Numbered from the stretch's first letter, positions 11,501 through 22,899 are shown. The stretch is DNA of 64,000 nt from Actinostola sp. cb2023 (GCA_033675265.1 JAUJYZ010001545.1:847001-911000), one strand, 5' to 3'. Notes: generated by a model from the letters alone, not told the origin. Made by a program: numbers and translations.

Positions 11501-14500
11501 GAAAAAATTATATTATTTGGTATACAACGAGCCTTTAGGCGAGTTGTATACTTAAAATAATATAATTTTTGAGTGAAATTTCCGCCCGTATTCCATTGAA
11601 AACCATGGAATAACCATATTATCCTATATATATTACATCAACAATTAAAATTTACAACGTTTTGATTGGCTAATACAAACTATGAAATACCGCTCTGTAT
11701 TTCATAGAAAAAACTATGAAATACCGCTCTGTATTTCATAGAAATGGTGAGCTCTGATTGGCCGAGATGTAATATGTATAGGATAATCTAGTATATTCTG
11801 TATACCCAATGTACTCATCTCACTAGCAGTTTGTTCCATAAACCATCTCACTAGTTTGTTCCATAAACCATTCTCACTAGTTTGTTCCATAAACCATCTC
11901 ACTAGTTTTTTCCATAAACCATCTCACTAGTTTGTTCCATAAACCATCTCACTAGTTTGTTCCATAAACCATCTCACTAGTTTGTTCCATAAACCATCTC
12001 ACTAGTTTGTTCCATAAACCATCTCACTAGTTTGTTCCATAAACCATCTCACTAGTTTTTTCCATAAACCATCTCACTAGTTTGTTCCATAAACCATCTC
12101 ACTAGTTTGTTCCATAAACCATCTCACTAGTTTGTTCCATAAACCATCTCACTAGTTTGTTCCATAAACCATCTCACTAGTTTGTTCCATAAACCATCTC
12201 ACTAGTTTGTTCCATAAACCATCTCACTAGTTTGTTCCATAAACCATCTCACTAGTTTGTTCCATAAACCATTCTCACTAGTTTGTTCCATAAACCATCT
12301 CACTAGTTTGTTCCATAAACCATCTCACTAGTTTGTTCCATAAACCATCTCACTAGTTTGTTCCATAAACCCTCAAAGCAACTCACATGATACGTCTGGT
12401 CCATCATCATGAAAAAGACAACCAGCCACCTGACCATTGTTATCATCATCATCCATCACCATTGTTATCATCATCATCCATCACCATTGTTATCATCATC
12501 ATCCATCACCATTGTCAGCATTATCAATTCATAACCTTCAGCACCAGCAGCATCATAATACAACCAATCACTGCAAATCACCATCACGATTATCATGAAT
12601 CATCATCATCTGTCAGCAACCATCATCATGCAGTACGTAGCATAAAAATTACTGTCCTCAAGTTGATGGCATGTTTGAACACCTTTAGTCTTATCATGAT
12701 AGCTTAATAACATGTGAAGGTGTTTCATGAAGGGAGGAGCCCTATGCATTGTTACTACATGTAGCTGACCCATTGCAAAGTGACTGTCACATGTCCCATC
12801 CATTTCTCTCCTAAAACTAGATCCAGCAACAATTTACACAGCTTCTGTAGCTGTATCAAGACTCAGGCTTCCATACAGTGCAGAACCATTTGCAGTTGGC
12901 TTAGCTGATGTGCTTTTAGACTTTCCTTTTGATATAATGGGCATCAAGCTTTTGTGGTGGACATGGCATGATACTGACCCTAATATTTTTGACCGTCATT
13001 ACCATGTTCCCTGGACAAGTTATATCTTCCATATGTCATTTGCATTCAGTGTATCATTTCTTTTCCATGGAACCAGAAAACTGATCATAGGTGCAGAGAA
13101 ATATCACCCATCAAATAGGTATTCAATGCTCCAGCTTAAGAAAACCATTCCAATGCTCCACCTTAAGAAAACCATTTCAATGCTCCAATTTAAGAAAACC
13201 ATTCCAATTGCTCACCACTTAAGAAAACCATTTCAATGCTCCAACTTAAGAAAACCATTTCAATGCTCCACCTTAAGGTACCAGGGGACCTTCGTGACCA
13301 CTGTTCACTGAAAGCCGCGTAGCGCTCTAACCACTCGTCCAACATGTATAAAAGTATACATTTTCTTAAAGCTGAATAATTGCAGATTCTAAATATGCTT
13401 GAGATTATTTCCTATTTTGTGAATATTTTTTTGTTATTGCACATTTTAGAAAATTCGACCGGCCTTGTTCAAAGAGAATTGTGCACGCGGAAATTCAATC
13501 GATTTCTAAACGGAAAGTGCTATTGTAATGAGCACACTTAGTTCTAAAAAACCGTGTCTCCGATTTTTGATACGTTGCCTCGTTTAAAAGTTATTTGATG
13601 ATTTATGTGTAAATCGCTTAAAAACACATTAATGAACTTTGACAGCAAATATCTCCTCAACAAAAGCGTTTATCAGAAATCGGAGACACGGTTTTTTAGA
13701 ACAAAGTGTGCTCATTACAATGGCACTTTCTGTTTAAAAATCGAGTGAATTCCCGCGTGCACAATTCTCTTTGAACAAGGCCGGTCGAATTTTCTAAAAA
13801 TATTTACAAAATAGGAAATAACCTCAAGCATATTTAGAATCTGCATTTATTCAGCTTTAAGAAAATGTATACTTTTATACATGTTGGACGAGTGGTTAGA
13901 GCGCTACGCGGCTTTCAGTGAACAGTGGTCACGAAGGTCCCCTGGTACCTTAAGAAAACCATTCCAGTGCTCCAACTTAAGAAAACCATTCCAATTAAGA
14001 AAACCATTCCAATGTTCACAACTTAAGAAACCATTTCAATGCTCCAACTTAAGAAAACCATTTCAATGCTCCAACTTAAAGTGCCTATGAAGCGAAAATG
14101 TCGATCCTTTTATTGTACATTATTGTTGTTTGGTCTTTCTCTGAACATTTGCTGTATTTAAATGTCGACTTTGAGCGTGCGAATATTTTCTTTTCGCGGT
14201 TCGAAAATTATCATTTTCAACCAAAATGTGCGACAAGAGACTGGGCCCTTGACAATGTCTCGGTGACGTCATAAGTTGTGCATGCCTTTGTTTGCACAAC
14301 TTATGACATCACATTTCTATAGTTTGACCGAGCGGGAATTGTCGAACTTTGAAACCCAAAATGCCCAACTTCGTGCGCGAAATAAAAAATGTTCCCGTAG
14401 CACAATTCACTTTTTATTAACGCCATGTAAACAAGCAAATACTAAACTTTCGTAGTAGCAAATAAAAACGGGGTCTGTTTTTTCGTTTCATAGGCACTTT

Positions 14501-17500
14501 AAGAAAACCATTTCAATGCTCCACCTTGCCACTTTTCCAACAAATCTCTCTAACTTGATTTATGACTGCATTTACAAGTTAGAATACAAATGTTCTCAGT
14601 CAGACATTGCTACAGAGATATTAATCAGACACCCTACCAGATGTAACTTTTGTGCCTCGGCCCTTCTTTATTTTCTATTTTCTCCTGTAGCTGGTTCAAA
14701 GAAGCATGCTGTGTTATTCTTACTGGGCTTTTGTCAATGCCGTGTGGTGTCATCCAGTTCATATTTGTTTACCACATTCCACATGATGTCTGCGGCATTC
14801 ATACAGAAGTTCTTGTGTGCATAATGATTGCGGTGTATGCCCTGATTGTTTGGAGATCTGACAGAAACCCAGCATTGCATTCCAGAGGAGAGACAGTTAC
14901 AACTACAGTCAAGAAGCAGACTAAAGGTAGATATGATGGTACAAATTGCCATTTGTAACAGTTGTGTCTGAGAATTACTAGCATCCATTTGCTGTCACCT
15001 AACTGTGACCAAGTGATCTTTTTACGATTGTAAGACGAGTGAAGCAAAGTAATTTAACAACTGCTTTATTGACAAAAGTTAACTCTGGGTAAACCAATGG
15101 TATAAACTAAGGGTAAACTAAGGGCGAAAGTAATACGCTGAAATATACAATGTTGAAAAGCATAATTAGAATCAATCTTTGTACTAAACAATAACTAATA
15201 CTACACGTATCACAGTCTTCAATAGCGATCACATACAAGCGATTTACATAGTTTAAACTGAATAGAATACTAGCGGCGACAATACGAAGTCAATATTACT
15301 GAATCTAAAAGTAATCTGTTACATACCAATTAACACTTGAGGTGCTAGTCTAAAGAGATTTCGTTGATTATTGCCTTCACTTGACTTGATCTTGTCTCGC
15401 TTCAAACTGGACTGATTTAGCTATGAAAGCTCACTTCTTAAATATGCTTTGGAAAAGCTATGTACGCTAAAGAATGCTAAATAACTTGGTAAACAACGGA
15501 AACACGCAATTATACGCCCTGGCTTAGCAATTCACGTAGTACGGAATCACGTAAGGGAAAAATGCGTAAGAACGAAGGTTCTTGACACGCATTTATGCCA
15601 TCTTTGTGATAACAGGATTATCTTATCCACATCGCGTGTAGCACGTTCGTGTCACGCCTAGTGTTACGTCTACTGACAGGAACTCACGTAATCTATGTTT
15701 GGCACGCGCTTCTAACTATAAACGAAATAACTACTAAAACTTGACATGGTCACATAACCCCTATGAGATTGTTTTAAAAATCTATTCAATGAATAGTTGG
15801 TGCCGGTTCAGTATTTTGCGATTTGAACCTTGCGTTTATGAGTTATAGAGGTTTGAAATCTCAATATTCAAATTTGATGACGTCTTAACTAAGGAATTTG
15901 CCATAACTTATTTAGACTTTTTCAAGAATAACTTTTTTTTTTAAATGTTATAAAATCATTTATAAAGACTGTGAAAATATTCTGCAAGTTTACAAATGCC
16001 AATAATCAGCACAAGGGCGTTTTTGTATAATAAATGATTCCTTAGTAGACGTCATCAAATTTGCATATTGAGATTTCAAACCTCTATAACTCATAAACGC
16101 AAGGTTCAAATCACAAATTACTGAACCCACCAACTATTCAGCATATGGGCAATTCCACATGAGAGATGGTTAAAATGCATTTCTCAGAACTTGTAAAACT
16201 GAATGAATTTGTTTCAAATCATAGTCTTTAGTGTTCAATGTTTATGAATTTTATAAAATTTTATTGGTCTGACATTCAGGGGGGACATCAACACAGTGAG
16301 AGCATATGGATATTTTTTGGTTATAATTTGCCCTTAATTAGAGCAATTTGAATTTTCTTAAATAAAAGCAAATAAAACCTACAGGTAGGAGTTATATGTA
16401 AGATTGGTAAACATTTGTGATGGTCTTTCAAAATGCATAATCTTGGGAAGACTGCTCAAGCATTAACAATTATTTGGGGGGTATGAATTTCATTACAGAC
16501 GTTACATTACGTTATTGACAATTTTCCCATGACTTATATAGAACAAAACCTTCATAGGCCGAAAGAGCAGCCAAAACTATATATCTCAGCCGAAGGCTTA
16601 GTTAAAAGAAGTTTTAGATACGAAGATATGAGCGATCGCTTATGCTCATAAGTTAGTTCAAATGTATGGGGCCGCCATCTTGGTGTCCCATCGAGGGACA
16701 CCATGCAACATGGCGGCCAAGTCACGAAGACTGCAAATCATGTTTATATTGCAAACATTTCAATTTTTAAACAGCTACATTCATCAAAATAAAGTTACCC
16801 ATCATCTACTAAGTTAAAATCGTATTATTTCAAACGAATTTTCCTATTTCTACGGCTTTGAAATGCGCGTGACAGTATTGCGTGACAGAATTTGACTCGC
16901 AATAAATCGAAAACAAAACATCTAAATTACCAAATTATTTTGGTAAGACTTTTCTTATAACGACATCAACAAGATATCCAACAAACAGTTTTGTGAGGTG
17001 AATAGTTTGGATTTTAGCTTTTTGATGACGTCACGTGAAAACCGAGAATTGCAAGCCAAGCCCAAGTCTTCTGATTGTGGTTTTGAAAAGTTATAGGAAA
17101 CAAAAATATGACAAGAGATTAGGTACAGCTCTTTAAAAAGTTACTGAAATCATGTTACAGACGTTACATATTTGCTGTTACAGACGTTACACATTGTGTG
17201 TTACAGACGTTACACAGACATATGTTACATAGTAAAAAGTACATGCTTTCTTCACTGTTTTCATAAAGTCACCTAAACCTTGGTACCTTGGTAATTTCAT
17301 CAACAGAGCACTTTTCAAACCACTATCGAAGGGTTTTTACCACAAACGAAGTTTGAGAGGATATAATGATCTTCAAATTATAGTTTGATTATAGCCACTT
17401 GTCAGTGTCTTTCTATTAAATAATTATAAGGTGGAAAATTAACCTATTCAATAAGCTTAAGCATTAGAAATGGGTTGACAAGTTGAACAACAATATAAAA

Positions 17501-18868
17501 CATACATTTTCTAGTGTTCATATTATTTTAGCTTTAAATTTCATTGCATAAAAGATCTATATTTCGTACAGTGTAACGTCTGTAACAAAAGCTGTAACGT
17601 CTGTAACACCAAACTTTTCTTCAATGCTCAGAGTGAATAGAATAATCCTGGAAAGTTTACTGTTTATAATAAACTTCAAACATATAGCAAGAGCTCCATC
17701 ACCAATAATTATGGTTTTAAAGGTTTTTAAATTCACAGAAATTTGTGTTAAAATACAATAACCTGAAAGTATGGGTGATTTTACTGTAACGTCTGGTCTG
17801 TAATGCTATTTAAACTCTCTGTATGAATGAATGAATGAATGAATGTATATAAGCAACTTGGGAGACTTGACATATTATATTAACTTATACAACTTCACTC
17901 CCCCCTACCTAACAAATCTAGACAAAAGAAAAATCAAAACTCCCTTTGGCCATCAAACTGTACTTAAATAAAACTACAAAATCTTGTCTGAAGTGTAACG
18001 TCTGTAACGAAGAACTGACCATATATTGAATAGATTTTTAAAACAATCTCATAGGGGTTAGTTGCACCTTAAAGTAAAAGTACATGTATAATTTGCTGTC
18101 ATTATACCAGGTCCAACAAAGAGAAGTAGTGATGAAATCAGTTTGAATGTCATTCTTCATTTTATCTTCTACGTATTGTTGGTCATCTTTGCCAAGCCAC
18201 AAAATGTTGTGTTTACTGGACTACATCAAGAAGTTGGTAATTGTTCTCAAACGACTGCTGTTCACACTCCATTGGGCCAGGTACATTCCCTTCCTTCCTT
18301 TCACTCCTTCCTTCCTATCCTTTCTTCCTTCCTACCTTCCTTTCTACCTTTATTTTCTATCTACAGACGTCCTTCCTTCCTTCCTACATTCCTTCCTTCC
18401 TCTCACTCATTCCTTCCAACCTATCCTTTCTTTCTTTCTTCCTACCTTCCTTTCTACCGACCTCCTTCCTTCCAACTGATGTCCTTCTTTTCTTTCTTCC
18501 TCGCTTCGATCCTTCCTTTCTTCCTTTCAATCCTTCCTTTTTCTCCTCCCCCTCCTCTTCCTTCCACATACATGTATATCGTAAACAATTCATTTCAACT
18601 ATCTTCTTGGCAGGTTTTGTACAAAAACACTTACTTGTGCCTCAATAATTATGACGAAGCCTACTTTGATTGGCATTGTTCCCATGACAACCAGCACATG
18701 CCAGGCAGTAAATGGTATACACTCTGTGGTACGCCATATCCTAACCATATGGAGTATATACTAGTGGTCTGTGCCTTCTGTTTGCTGGGATGTAGTGTTT
18801 ACTATCAAATGTTGTGGTATTCTGCAAATAATGGTGTGGACAGTTTGGAAAAGTTGAAGAAGAACTAG
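8549..18868 (+). CDS. Multipass membrane protein of uncharacterised family, 418 aa, 6 exons
   Basis: Exons 8549-8678, 9766-9933, 12821-13118, 14691-14926, 18111-18280 and 18614-18868 join with matching phases into 419 codons including stop; all borders are GT-AG. Start MAGGSFLTWLI lies in an 'aaaATGG' context. About seven or eight hydrophobic segments are spread along it. Conserved-looking motifs: FRHAFRHGG (about 41-49), DNFWHAQST (exon 2), WWTWHDTDPNIFDRHY (145-160) and HVPWTSYIFHMSF. A C-terminal extracellular-type stretch has several Cys (CLNNYDEAYFDWHCSHDN) before a last membrane span and a Lys-rich tail. The many His/Asp near membranes could bind metal or lipid headgroups, which is inference. 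It resembles a conserved uncharacterised invertebrate family (possibly the one called DUF7802). No function is claimed. Introns 2-5 are stuffed with satellites and foldback elements. Confidence 0.88.
8933..9214. mobile_element. Foldback element with CAGGGG termini in intron 1
   Basis: The left end CAGGGGTATCAGTGACGGGG is matched in inverted orientation at the right end (ccccgtcactgatactcctg). The centre holds several 'ggactttttttgg' repeats. The CAGGGG start is typical of hAT-like non-autonomous elements; no transposase is present. Confidence 0.7.
10105..11253. mobile_element. Foldback element (gtcgttttcgtatgagtgggaa family), interrupted by a nested element
   Basis: Termini agagtcgttttcctatgag (left) and its inverted form (right, ending 11,253). 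The same family is seen nearly complete and much shorter at 19,037-19,240 and 50,097-50,262. This copy is enlarged because a second element has inserted into it. Confidence 0.8.
10300..11198. mobile_element. Nested ~900-bp inverted-repeat element with 8-bp target duplication
   Basis: Arms attctcgtccccagaccc...gtttctaacgaaaaa and their inverse. ATGGCAAG occurs directly at both edges (10,292-10,299 and 11,199-11,206), which is an 8-bp target-site duplication of hAT type. It sits inside the older foldback element described above. Confidence 0.8.
11458..11615. repeat. Palindromic foldback element
   Basis: Arms ggttattccatggttttc and its inverse flank an inner palindrome around 'gtatacaacgagcctttagg'. 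It is located in intron 2 of the multipass membrane gene. Confidence 0.8.
11820..12372. repeat. 25-bp minisatellite, about 22 copies
   Basis: Unit approximately catctcactagtttgttcca plus taaac. Copies are nearly identical, with occasional one-base variants. Intron 2 of the multipass gene. There are no spacers, so it is not a CRISPR array. Confidence 0.95.
12430..12625. repeat. CAT/TCA-rich microsatellite
   Basis: Repeats of accattgttatcatcatcat followed by cat-rich sequence. The His-rich open frame through it is not a gene. Confidence 0.85.
13277..13949. mobile_element. TTAA-flanked foldback element, 673 bp
   Basis: Starts GGTACCAGGGGACCTTCGTG and ends with its inverse. The inverted arms extend for roughly 300 bp with few mismatches. 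It is flanked directly by TTAA at 13,273-13,276 and 13,950-13,953, as expected for piggyBac-type insertion. The arm contains gagtggttagagcgctacgc, which resembles a tRNA D-arm/A-box, but no complete tRNA is present. Confidence 0.88.
14080..14498. mobile_element. TTAA-flanked MITE, 419 bp
   Basis: Starts AGTGCCTATGAAGCGAAAA and ends ttttcgtttcataggcact. TTAA lies on both sides (14,076-14,079 and 14,499-14,502). It is unrelated in sequence to the 13,277 element. Confidence 0.88.
15757..18058. mobile_element. 2.3-kb element with 34-bp perfect terminal inverted repeats
   Basis: The left end ACCCCTATGAGATTGTTTTA and onward (15,757-15,790) is matched exactly in inverted form at 18,025-18,058. TA lies on both outer sides, compatible with a TA-target transposon. 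There is no transposase reading frame, so it is non-autonomous. It contains an inner foldback element (15,788-16,141) and an oriented set of GTTACAGACGTTACA motifs: four in the left half (16,492, 17,154, 17,177, 17,200) and inverse copies in the right half (17,572, 17,593, 17,994, plus a degenerate one near 17,785). It makes up most of intron 4 of the multipass membrane gene. Confidence 0.8.
15788..16141. mobile_element. Foldback element inside the 2.3-kb element
   Basis: The left arm tgaatagttggtgccggttc, running through 'cctctataactcataaacgc' (in inverse), is matched around 16,040-16,141. It starts immediately after the outer terminal repeat. Confidence 0.75.
18281..18570. repeat. TTCC/CTTT pyrimidine tract, intron 5
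   Basis: A long run of cttcctt-type repeats between exons 5 and 6 of the multipass gene. Long open frames here (Phe/Leu/Pro/Ser-rich) are composition artefacts. Confidence 0.95.
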
Positions 18869-19036
18869 TAAGAACAAAATCAATATCCTACCCCAATCCC
18901 TGGAGCTACAAAGCTTTTTATGCCCTCTTCCTTGGGGGGTGGATATAAACAGTTATATTGTTTCACCAACCCCTTCGTACGACATTTCCATTTACGTTTC
19001 ACTTCATACAGTTGTTGTACAAGTATACCCTTATTA

Positions 19037-19240
19037 GAGTCGTTTTCGTATGAGTGGGAAGTAGTTACGGTGCGGTTCGTGTCATGCCTTGACCGCATCG
19101 TGCCATCATGCCGTATCCAAGCATTCTGATTGGTTGAGCGATGATTTTGCGCGCTGTGATTGGTCGAATAGAATGTCTTCGATTCCGTACCGTGACCGTA
19201 GCTCCGTGCCGTAGGTTTCCCACTCATACGAAAACGACTA
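19037..19240. mobile_element. Foldback element, gtcgttttcgtatgagtgggaa family
   Basis: Near-perfect terminal inverted repeats (agagtcgttttcgtatgagt and the inverse). It is a compact copy of the family at 10,105 and 50,097. Confidence 0.85.
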
Positions 19241-19409
19241 TGAGATGTAAAGTATACCCTTTATAGAGCAAGTAGTGCTCATGGAAAAATCCCAAGTCTC
19301 GAGCAATACCAAGCCACATAATAGCTGAAAAGAATTCAAGTTTATTCACTCAAAAAAAAAGAGTAAAAACCCTGTAATCGAATTGTTTAGTATTTATTTT
19401 ATTTTATTT

Positions 19410-19495
19410 TGTTTAATAGATTGTAAAGCGCCTCTGGACATTATGGAAGAGGCGCTATATAAGAAATAAATGCTATTGTAATATTATTATTTTTG
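19410..19495 (+). repeat. SINE-like 3' tail
   Basis: The sequence gtaaagcgcctctggacat through gaggcgctatataagaaata is followed by TTATT repeats. Similar 'GCGCTATATAAAtaaa(TTA)n' tails occur at 50,305-50,375 and, inverted, at 53,625-53,690. They look like the 3' end of a short retroposon family. Confidence 0.55.
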
Positions 19496-19549
19496 TAGAT
19501 CTATATTTAACAATTATTCCACGAAATCGAGTCGTTTTTTGAGCCGACA

Positions 19550-19809
19550 TTGCCGGGTTTCATATCGTGAGATACTCGGTACGAATCCCTAAATATTGTG
19601 ATAATGAACACAAGACCCGGACAACTGTCCGCTGCTCCATACATTTCTTTGTAAATTATATCATATTTGATTGGCCGTAAGTCGTTCAATATTGACCCGA
19701 TTAACACCAATCTTTGGGTTTTTGCTTAACTCGATGTGCTCTTTCTGGCTATGTGGGTCTTGTTATTTAGGGATTCGTACCCAGTATCTCACGGTATGAA
19801 ACCCGGCAA
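19550..19809. mobile_element. 260-bp foldback element
   Basis: Arms ttgccgggtttcatatcgtg and its inverse, each about 45 bp. A polyC run follows at 19,842-19,868. Confidence 0.8.
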
Positions 19810-19841
19810 TTATCAAGCGTCTCCCCATTATTAAACGTCAC

Positions 19842-19868
19842 CCCCCCCCCCCCCCCCCCCCCCCCCCC
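19842..19868. repeat. polyC tract
   Basis: Uninterrupted C run of about 27 bases, one of many in the window. Confidence 0.9.
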
Positions 19869-19869
19869 A

Positions 19870-21066
19870 TGTAACTACGCATGCGCGTCACGACGGAGTC
19901 AACAAAATATTTTAACTCTCCAAAAATATATAATTTTGTGAAACAAGTAATTCAAAAAATACAAATTAATGAGAACAGAATGTAAACGGAACTCATCGAG
20001 ATTTTAAAATATATACGGTTAGGAGAACGTTCCGTTCAGGTGTGTATATTCCATGATCAGTGATTTTATAAAATCGAAATAAACCAATAACACCTTAGTC
20101 TCCGATGCACATAAGTTCTATCAAGAACGTATTTACTTCATAAGTTTAATAAAGGGAAATCCGAAACAGCTATTTTGAGAACTGTTTAATTGTCAAAATT
20201 ATATATAACATTGTATGAAATCGCCGGTTTATTAGTCGATAAGAAAGATGATAAATACAATTGAAGCTAATCGCTTGCAGTAATGAACTATAAACATCTG
20301 ATCAGAAACATGAATAGAAAACTTCATACAATGATAAAATTAAATCTTCCCATCCAAGTATACACTTTGCTTGGCTTGTTGTGCCCGGCAGAATACGTAC
20401 GTGACATTTCAGTTGAGTGTGGAATTATAATTACAAAACAAAACCTAGCTCATTATTATTTTCATCCTGTTCAAAATAAGCTTATCTACAAAAACATAAT
20501 CTAAATATACGTTTTTCCTGTTTACTTCGGCCGTTCCTTTTTCATGACTCAAAAACTTGTTCTGTGGAATAACAATTTTTTTTAACTCTTTATTCTGTAC
20601 TGCAGAGGGAAGACAATTTATCATGACTTGGTTCAACCCTTTCCAAGGATTTGTAACTGAAATATAGACCCAATTTAAGGAAAAAGTTAATAGTATTCCT
20701 TTGGAAATCGCTAATATCAGAAATACATACGCTGGCTGTCACGTAGACTTGCTACAAGTCGTCCACTCTCTTTTTCTCCCTGCCCATAGAAAGAGAACTT
20801 GGCGAGCGCGAAGCGCGAGAATTTACGAGCGACGGAGTCGCGAGTCCCGCCAGTAAAAAAAAAAAAGGGCTGAGGACTTTTAGAAAGTCTAGCTGTTACG
20901 CTAAGCGCCGGGATTTTTTAGTCAAAATATAAAAAGTGTACCCAAATTAAGGATCTAATATTTTATTTTATGGTGAAAAAGCAAAATATGGTACCCAATT
21001 TAAGGATCTGAGGTTGAAAAACCATACCCTATTCGGGGGCACATAGCTATATAGCATATATATATA

Positions 21067-21102
<36 letters not shown>

Positions 21103-21930
21103 TTGTCTCCTTTGCAGGCGTTCTTAGGGGAGGGAATTTTAGGACCTCGCCGAATAACGCCTGCAAAGGAGGCTACGGCGAACCAGGTAGGATTCAGAAG
21201 AGAAAATCAACAGACTGAAGGAAAACGTTGTCCCCAAAAAACACACAAATATGCGACAAAATAGAGTATAAAGTTGTGAGTCCATACTATGATATAAGTT
21301 AGATAGTTTTCTAAACATACATCAGCCAGTAAATTCAAGCCATTAAACAGCGAACGATTGCCGATACTTTTCATAAGATTTTCCCATTATCCATTCTAGT
21401 AGACAAAGCTGGCAGATTTGACAACCTGAGATGACCGAGAAGACAGACCATAGTTAATAGTACAGAAGTTAATTCAAACACCATATCTTCATTTCGGGTT
21501 TGTTGGCTTCTGTCAATCAAACGTATGGCCACGAACTATTCAGTGAGGGGGATGGGGACAAGAGAAAAGGTTGAGGAAAAGGAGAATGTAGAAAAACATG
21601 CAGCTGTTGGCCGGGATAGCAACACCTCGCAACGCGCAAAATCAATTCAACCAAACACTTCTTAAAAAACGATATTACTTATCATTTTTTTAAACAAAGC
21701 AAACTAGTCATAAATAGACGACTAGGGCGTCGGCTACACTAATGCGGTTTCGTTTGAAAACGCGGCATCGTTTTATTGTTCTCTATCCTATATCAAGAGA
21801 ATCCAAAACAACTGATCAGCTTATTACCAGAAACACAGAGAGGAAAACGCAGGGTAGCGTTTTAGTGTGGACGGGGTCTAACACACTTTGAACGTGTTAC
21901 CTAGTAGCTGTAAATCCAATACTCAACAAG
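19870..21930. other. Intergenic region upstream of the GPCR
   Basis: No coding sequence supported. It holds a polyC run at about 21,067-21,102, a palindrome at 21,105-21,174 (ctcctttgcaggcgtt and its inverse), a 'gaaaaaccataccctattc' repeat relic near 21,035, and a weak inverted repeat around 21,725-21,876. Confidence 0.6.
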
Positions 21931-22881
21931 ATGCACTTTACCAACCTGTCACTGCCATCATCACCACGATGTCCAGGAAGGATTGCCATGACGTCTTTGA
22001 CGGTCTTTATAACATTGACTGGTCTGGTAGGCAATATATTGGTCATTCGTTTCGTTCGATCAGATCTGAGGCAACGTAAAACTGCTGACCGAGTTCTCTT
22101 GCTGCACATGTCGTTCATCAACTTACTGGGTTGTTGCGTAGGTCTTCCTCTTCACTACTTCCACGTTGAGTTTCAAGGAACACTGATTGTATTAAAGAGG
22201 AATGTCGCTTTCTTGATAGGCTTTCAGTCCGTATTTATCATGTTTTTTTGCTTAAGAACTGCACATTTTATATTAGCCGTTTTGTGTTTTGATCGTCGTG
22301 AAATGATTATAAAAGGTCCTCAACAAAAATGGCTGACTTACAAAATAGCACGGCGAATAATATTTGCAATCTACGGTTGTGTTTTTGTAGTGAGAGGTGC
22401 CATTATGAGCGGCTACGTCGTGGCTTTTATCTCTAATGATACTAGTCACTCGAGTTCTAAACCAACTGCTAGCAAGACATTCTCCATAATTGCTGCCACT
22501 GCTGAAACCGCCATATCACTGATAATAGCGAACGTGGTTTGCTTCACGAGTCTTCGAAGAGTCGATAAGTATATTAAGGAGCACATAGAGACAGTTCGTG
22601 CTACGCTGGGTGAACAGAGTACAATCAAGGAACTTCGTCTCGTACGTATTGCTTGGGCATTTACGGTGGCCTATTGTTTAGTATGGGTTCCTTTCGGGAT
22701 AAGCCGAATATTTAAAAGTATATACCGCAATTCATCGGCTGTTGACTGCTTCTATACTACTAGTTTTACTCTCGCCTATTCCATATTCTCTTCTATTCCC
22801 ATTGTGTACATTATAACGGATAAACGGATAGATATCCCATATTTTAGACCACATCATGTTGCACCGCCATCAGTACAGTAG
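21931..22881 (+). CDS. Single-exon rhodopsin-like GPCR, 316 aa
   Basis: Seven hydrophobic segments fit a class A receptor: about 19-45, 55-77, 93-117, 137-160, 186-208, 238-261 and 272-297. TM1 has GNILV. The end of TM3 reads CFDRREM in place of the usual DRY. TM6 contains CLVWVPFG (the CWxP analogue with Val). TM7 has SSIPIVYI where NPxxY is expected, so the Asn is missing. The N-terminus is short and carries one glycosylation sequon (NLS at residues 4-6). Intron-less receptors of this kind are expanded in cnidarians. Ligand unknown; the divergent DRY and NPxxY make it an orphan by sequence. Start chosen at the first Met of the frame. Confidence 0.85.
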   Translation: MHFTNLSLPSSPRCPGRIAMTSLTVFITLTGLVGNILVIRFVRSDLRQRKTADRVLLLHMSFINLLGCCVGLPLHYFHVEFQGTLIVLKRNVAFLIGFQSVFIMFFCLRTAHFILAVLCFDRREMIIKGPQQKWLTYKIARRIIFAIYGCVFVVRGAIMSGYVVAFISNDTSHSSSKPTASKTFSIIAATAETAISLIIANVVCFTSLRRVDKYIKEHIETVRATLGEQSTIKELRLVRIAWAFTVAYCLVWVPFGISRIFKSIYRNSSAVDCFYTTSFTLAYSIFSSIPIVYIITDKRIDIPYFRPHHVAPPSVQ

Positions 22882-22899
22882 TACTTTCTTAATGAATGT

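Larger units (their letters stand above)
13119..14525. repeat. 27-bp minisatellite with TTAA in each unit, split into three blocks
   Basis: Unit approximately aagaaaaccatttcaatgct plus ccaactt. Blocks lie at about 13,119-13,276, 13,950-14,079 and 14,499-14,525. Each unit contains cTTAAg. The gaps are two different TTAA-flanked elements, so the array was once continuous (inferred). Confidence 0.9.

Noticed and set aside
11820..12372. CRISPR-like regular array
   Set aside because: Units are directly tandem with no unique spacers, in eukaryotic intronic DNA; it is a minisatellite.
13880..13945. tRNA-like sequence gagtggttagagcgctacgc
   Set aside because: It resembles an A-box only; no B-box, acceptor stem or anticodon arm. 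It occurs in both arms of a foldback element.
18143..18613. Read-through frame joining exons 5 and 6 of the multipass protein across the TTCC tract
   Set aside because: Clear gtacat donor after GGCCAG and a ggcag acceptor before exon 6. The intervening Phe/Leu/Pro/Ser stretch is an intronic microsatellite that happens to stay open.
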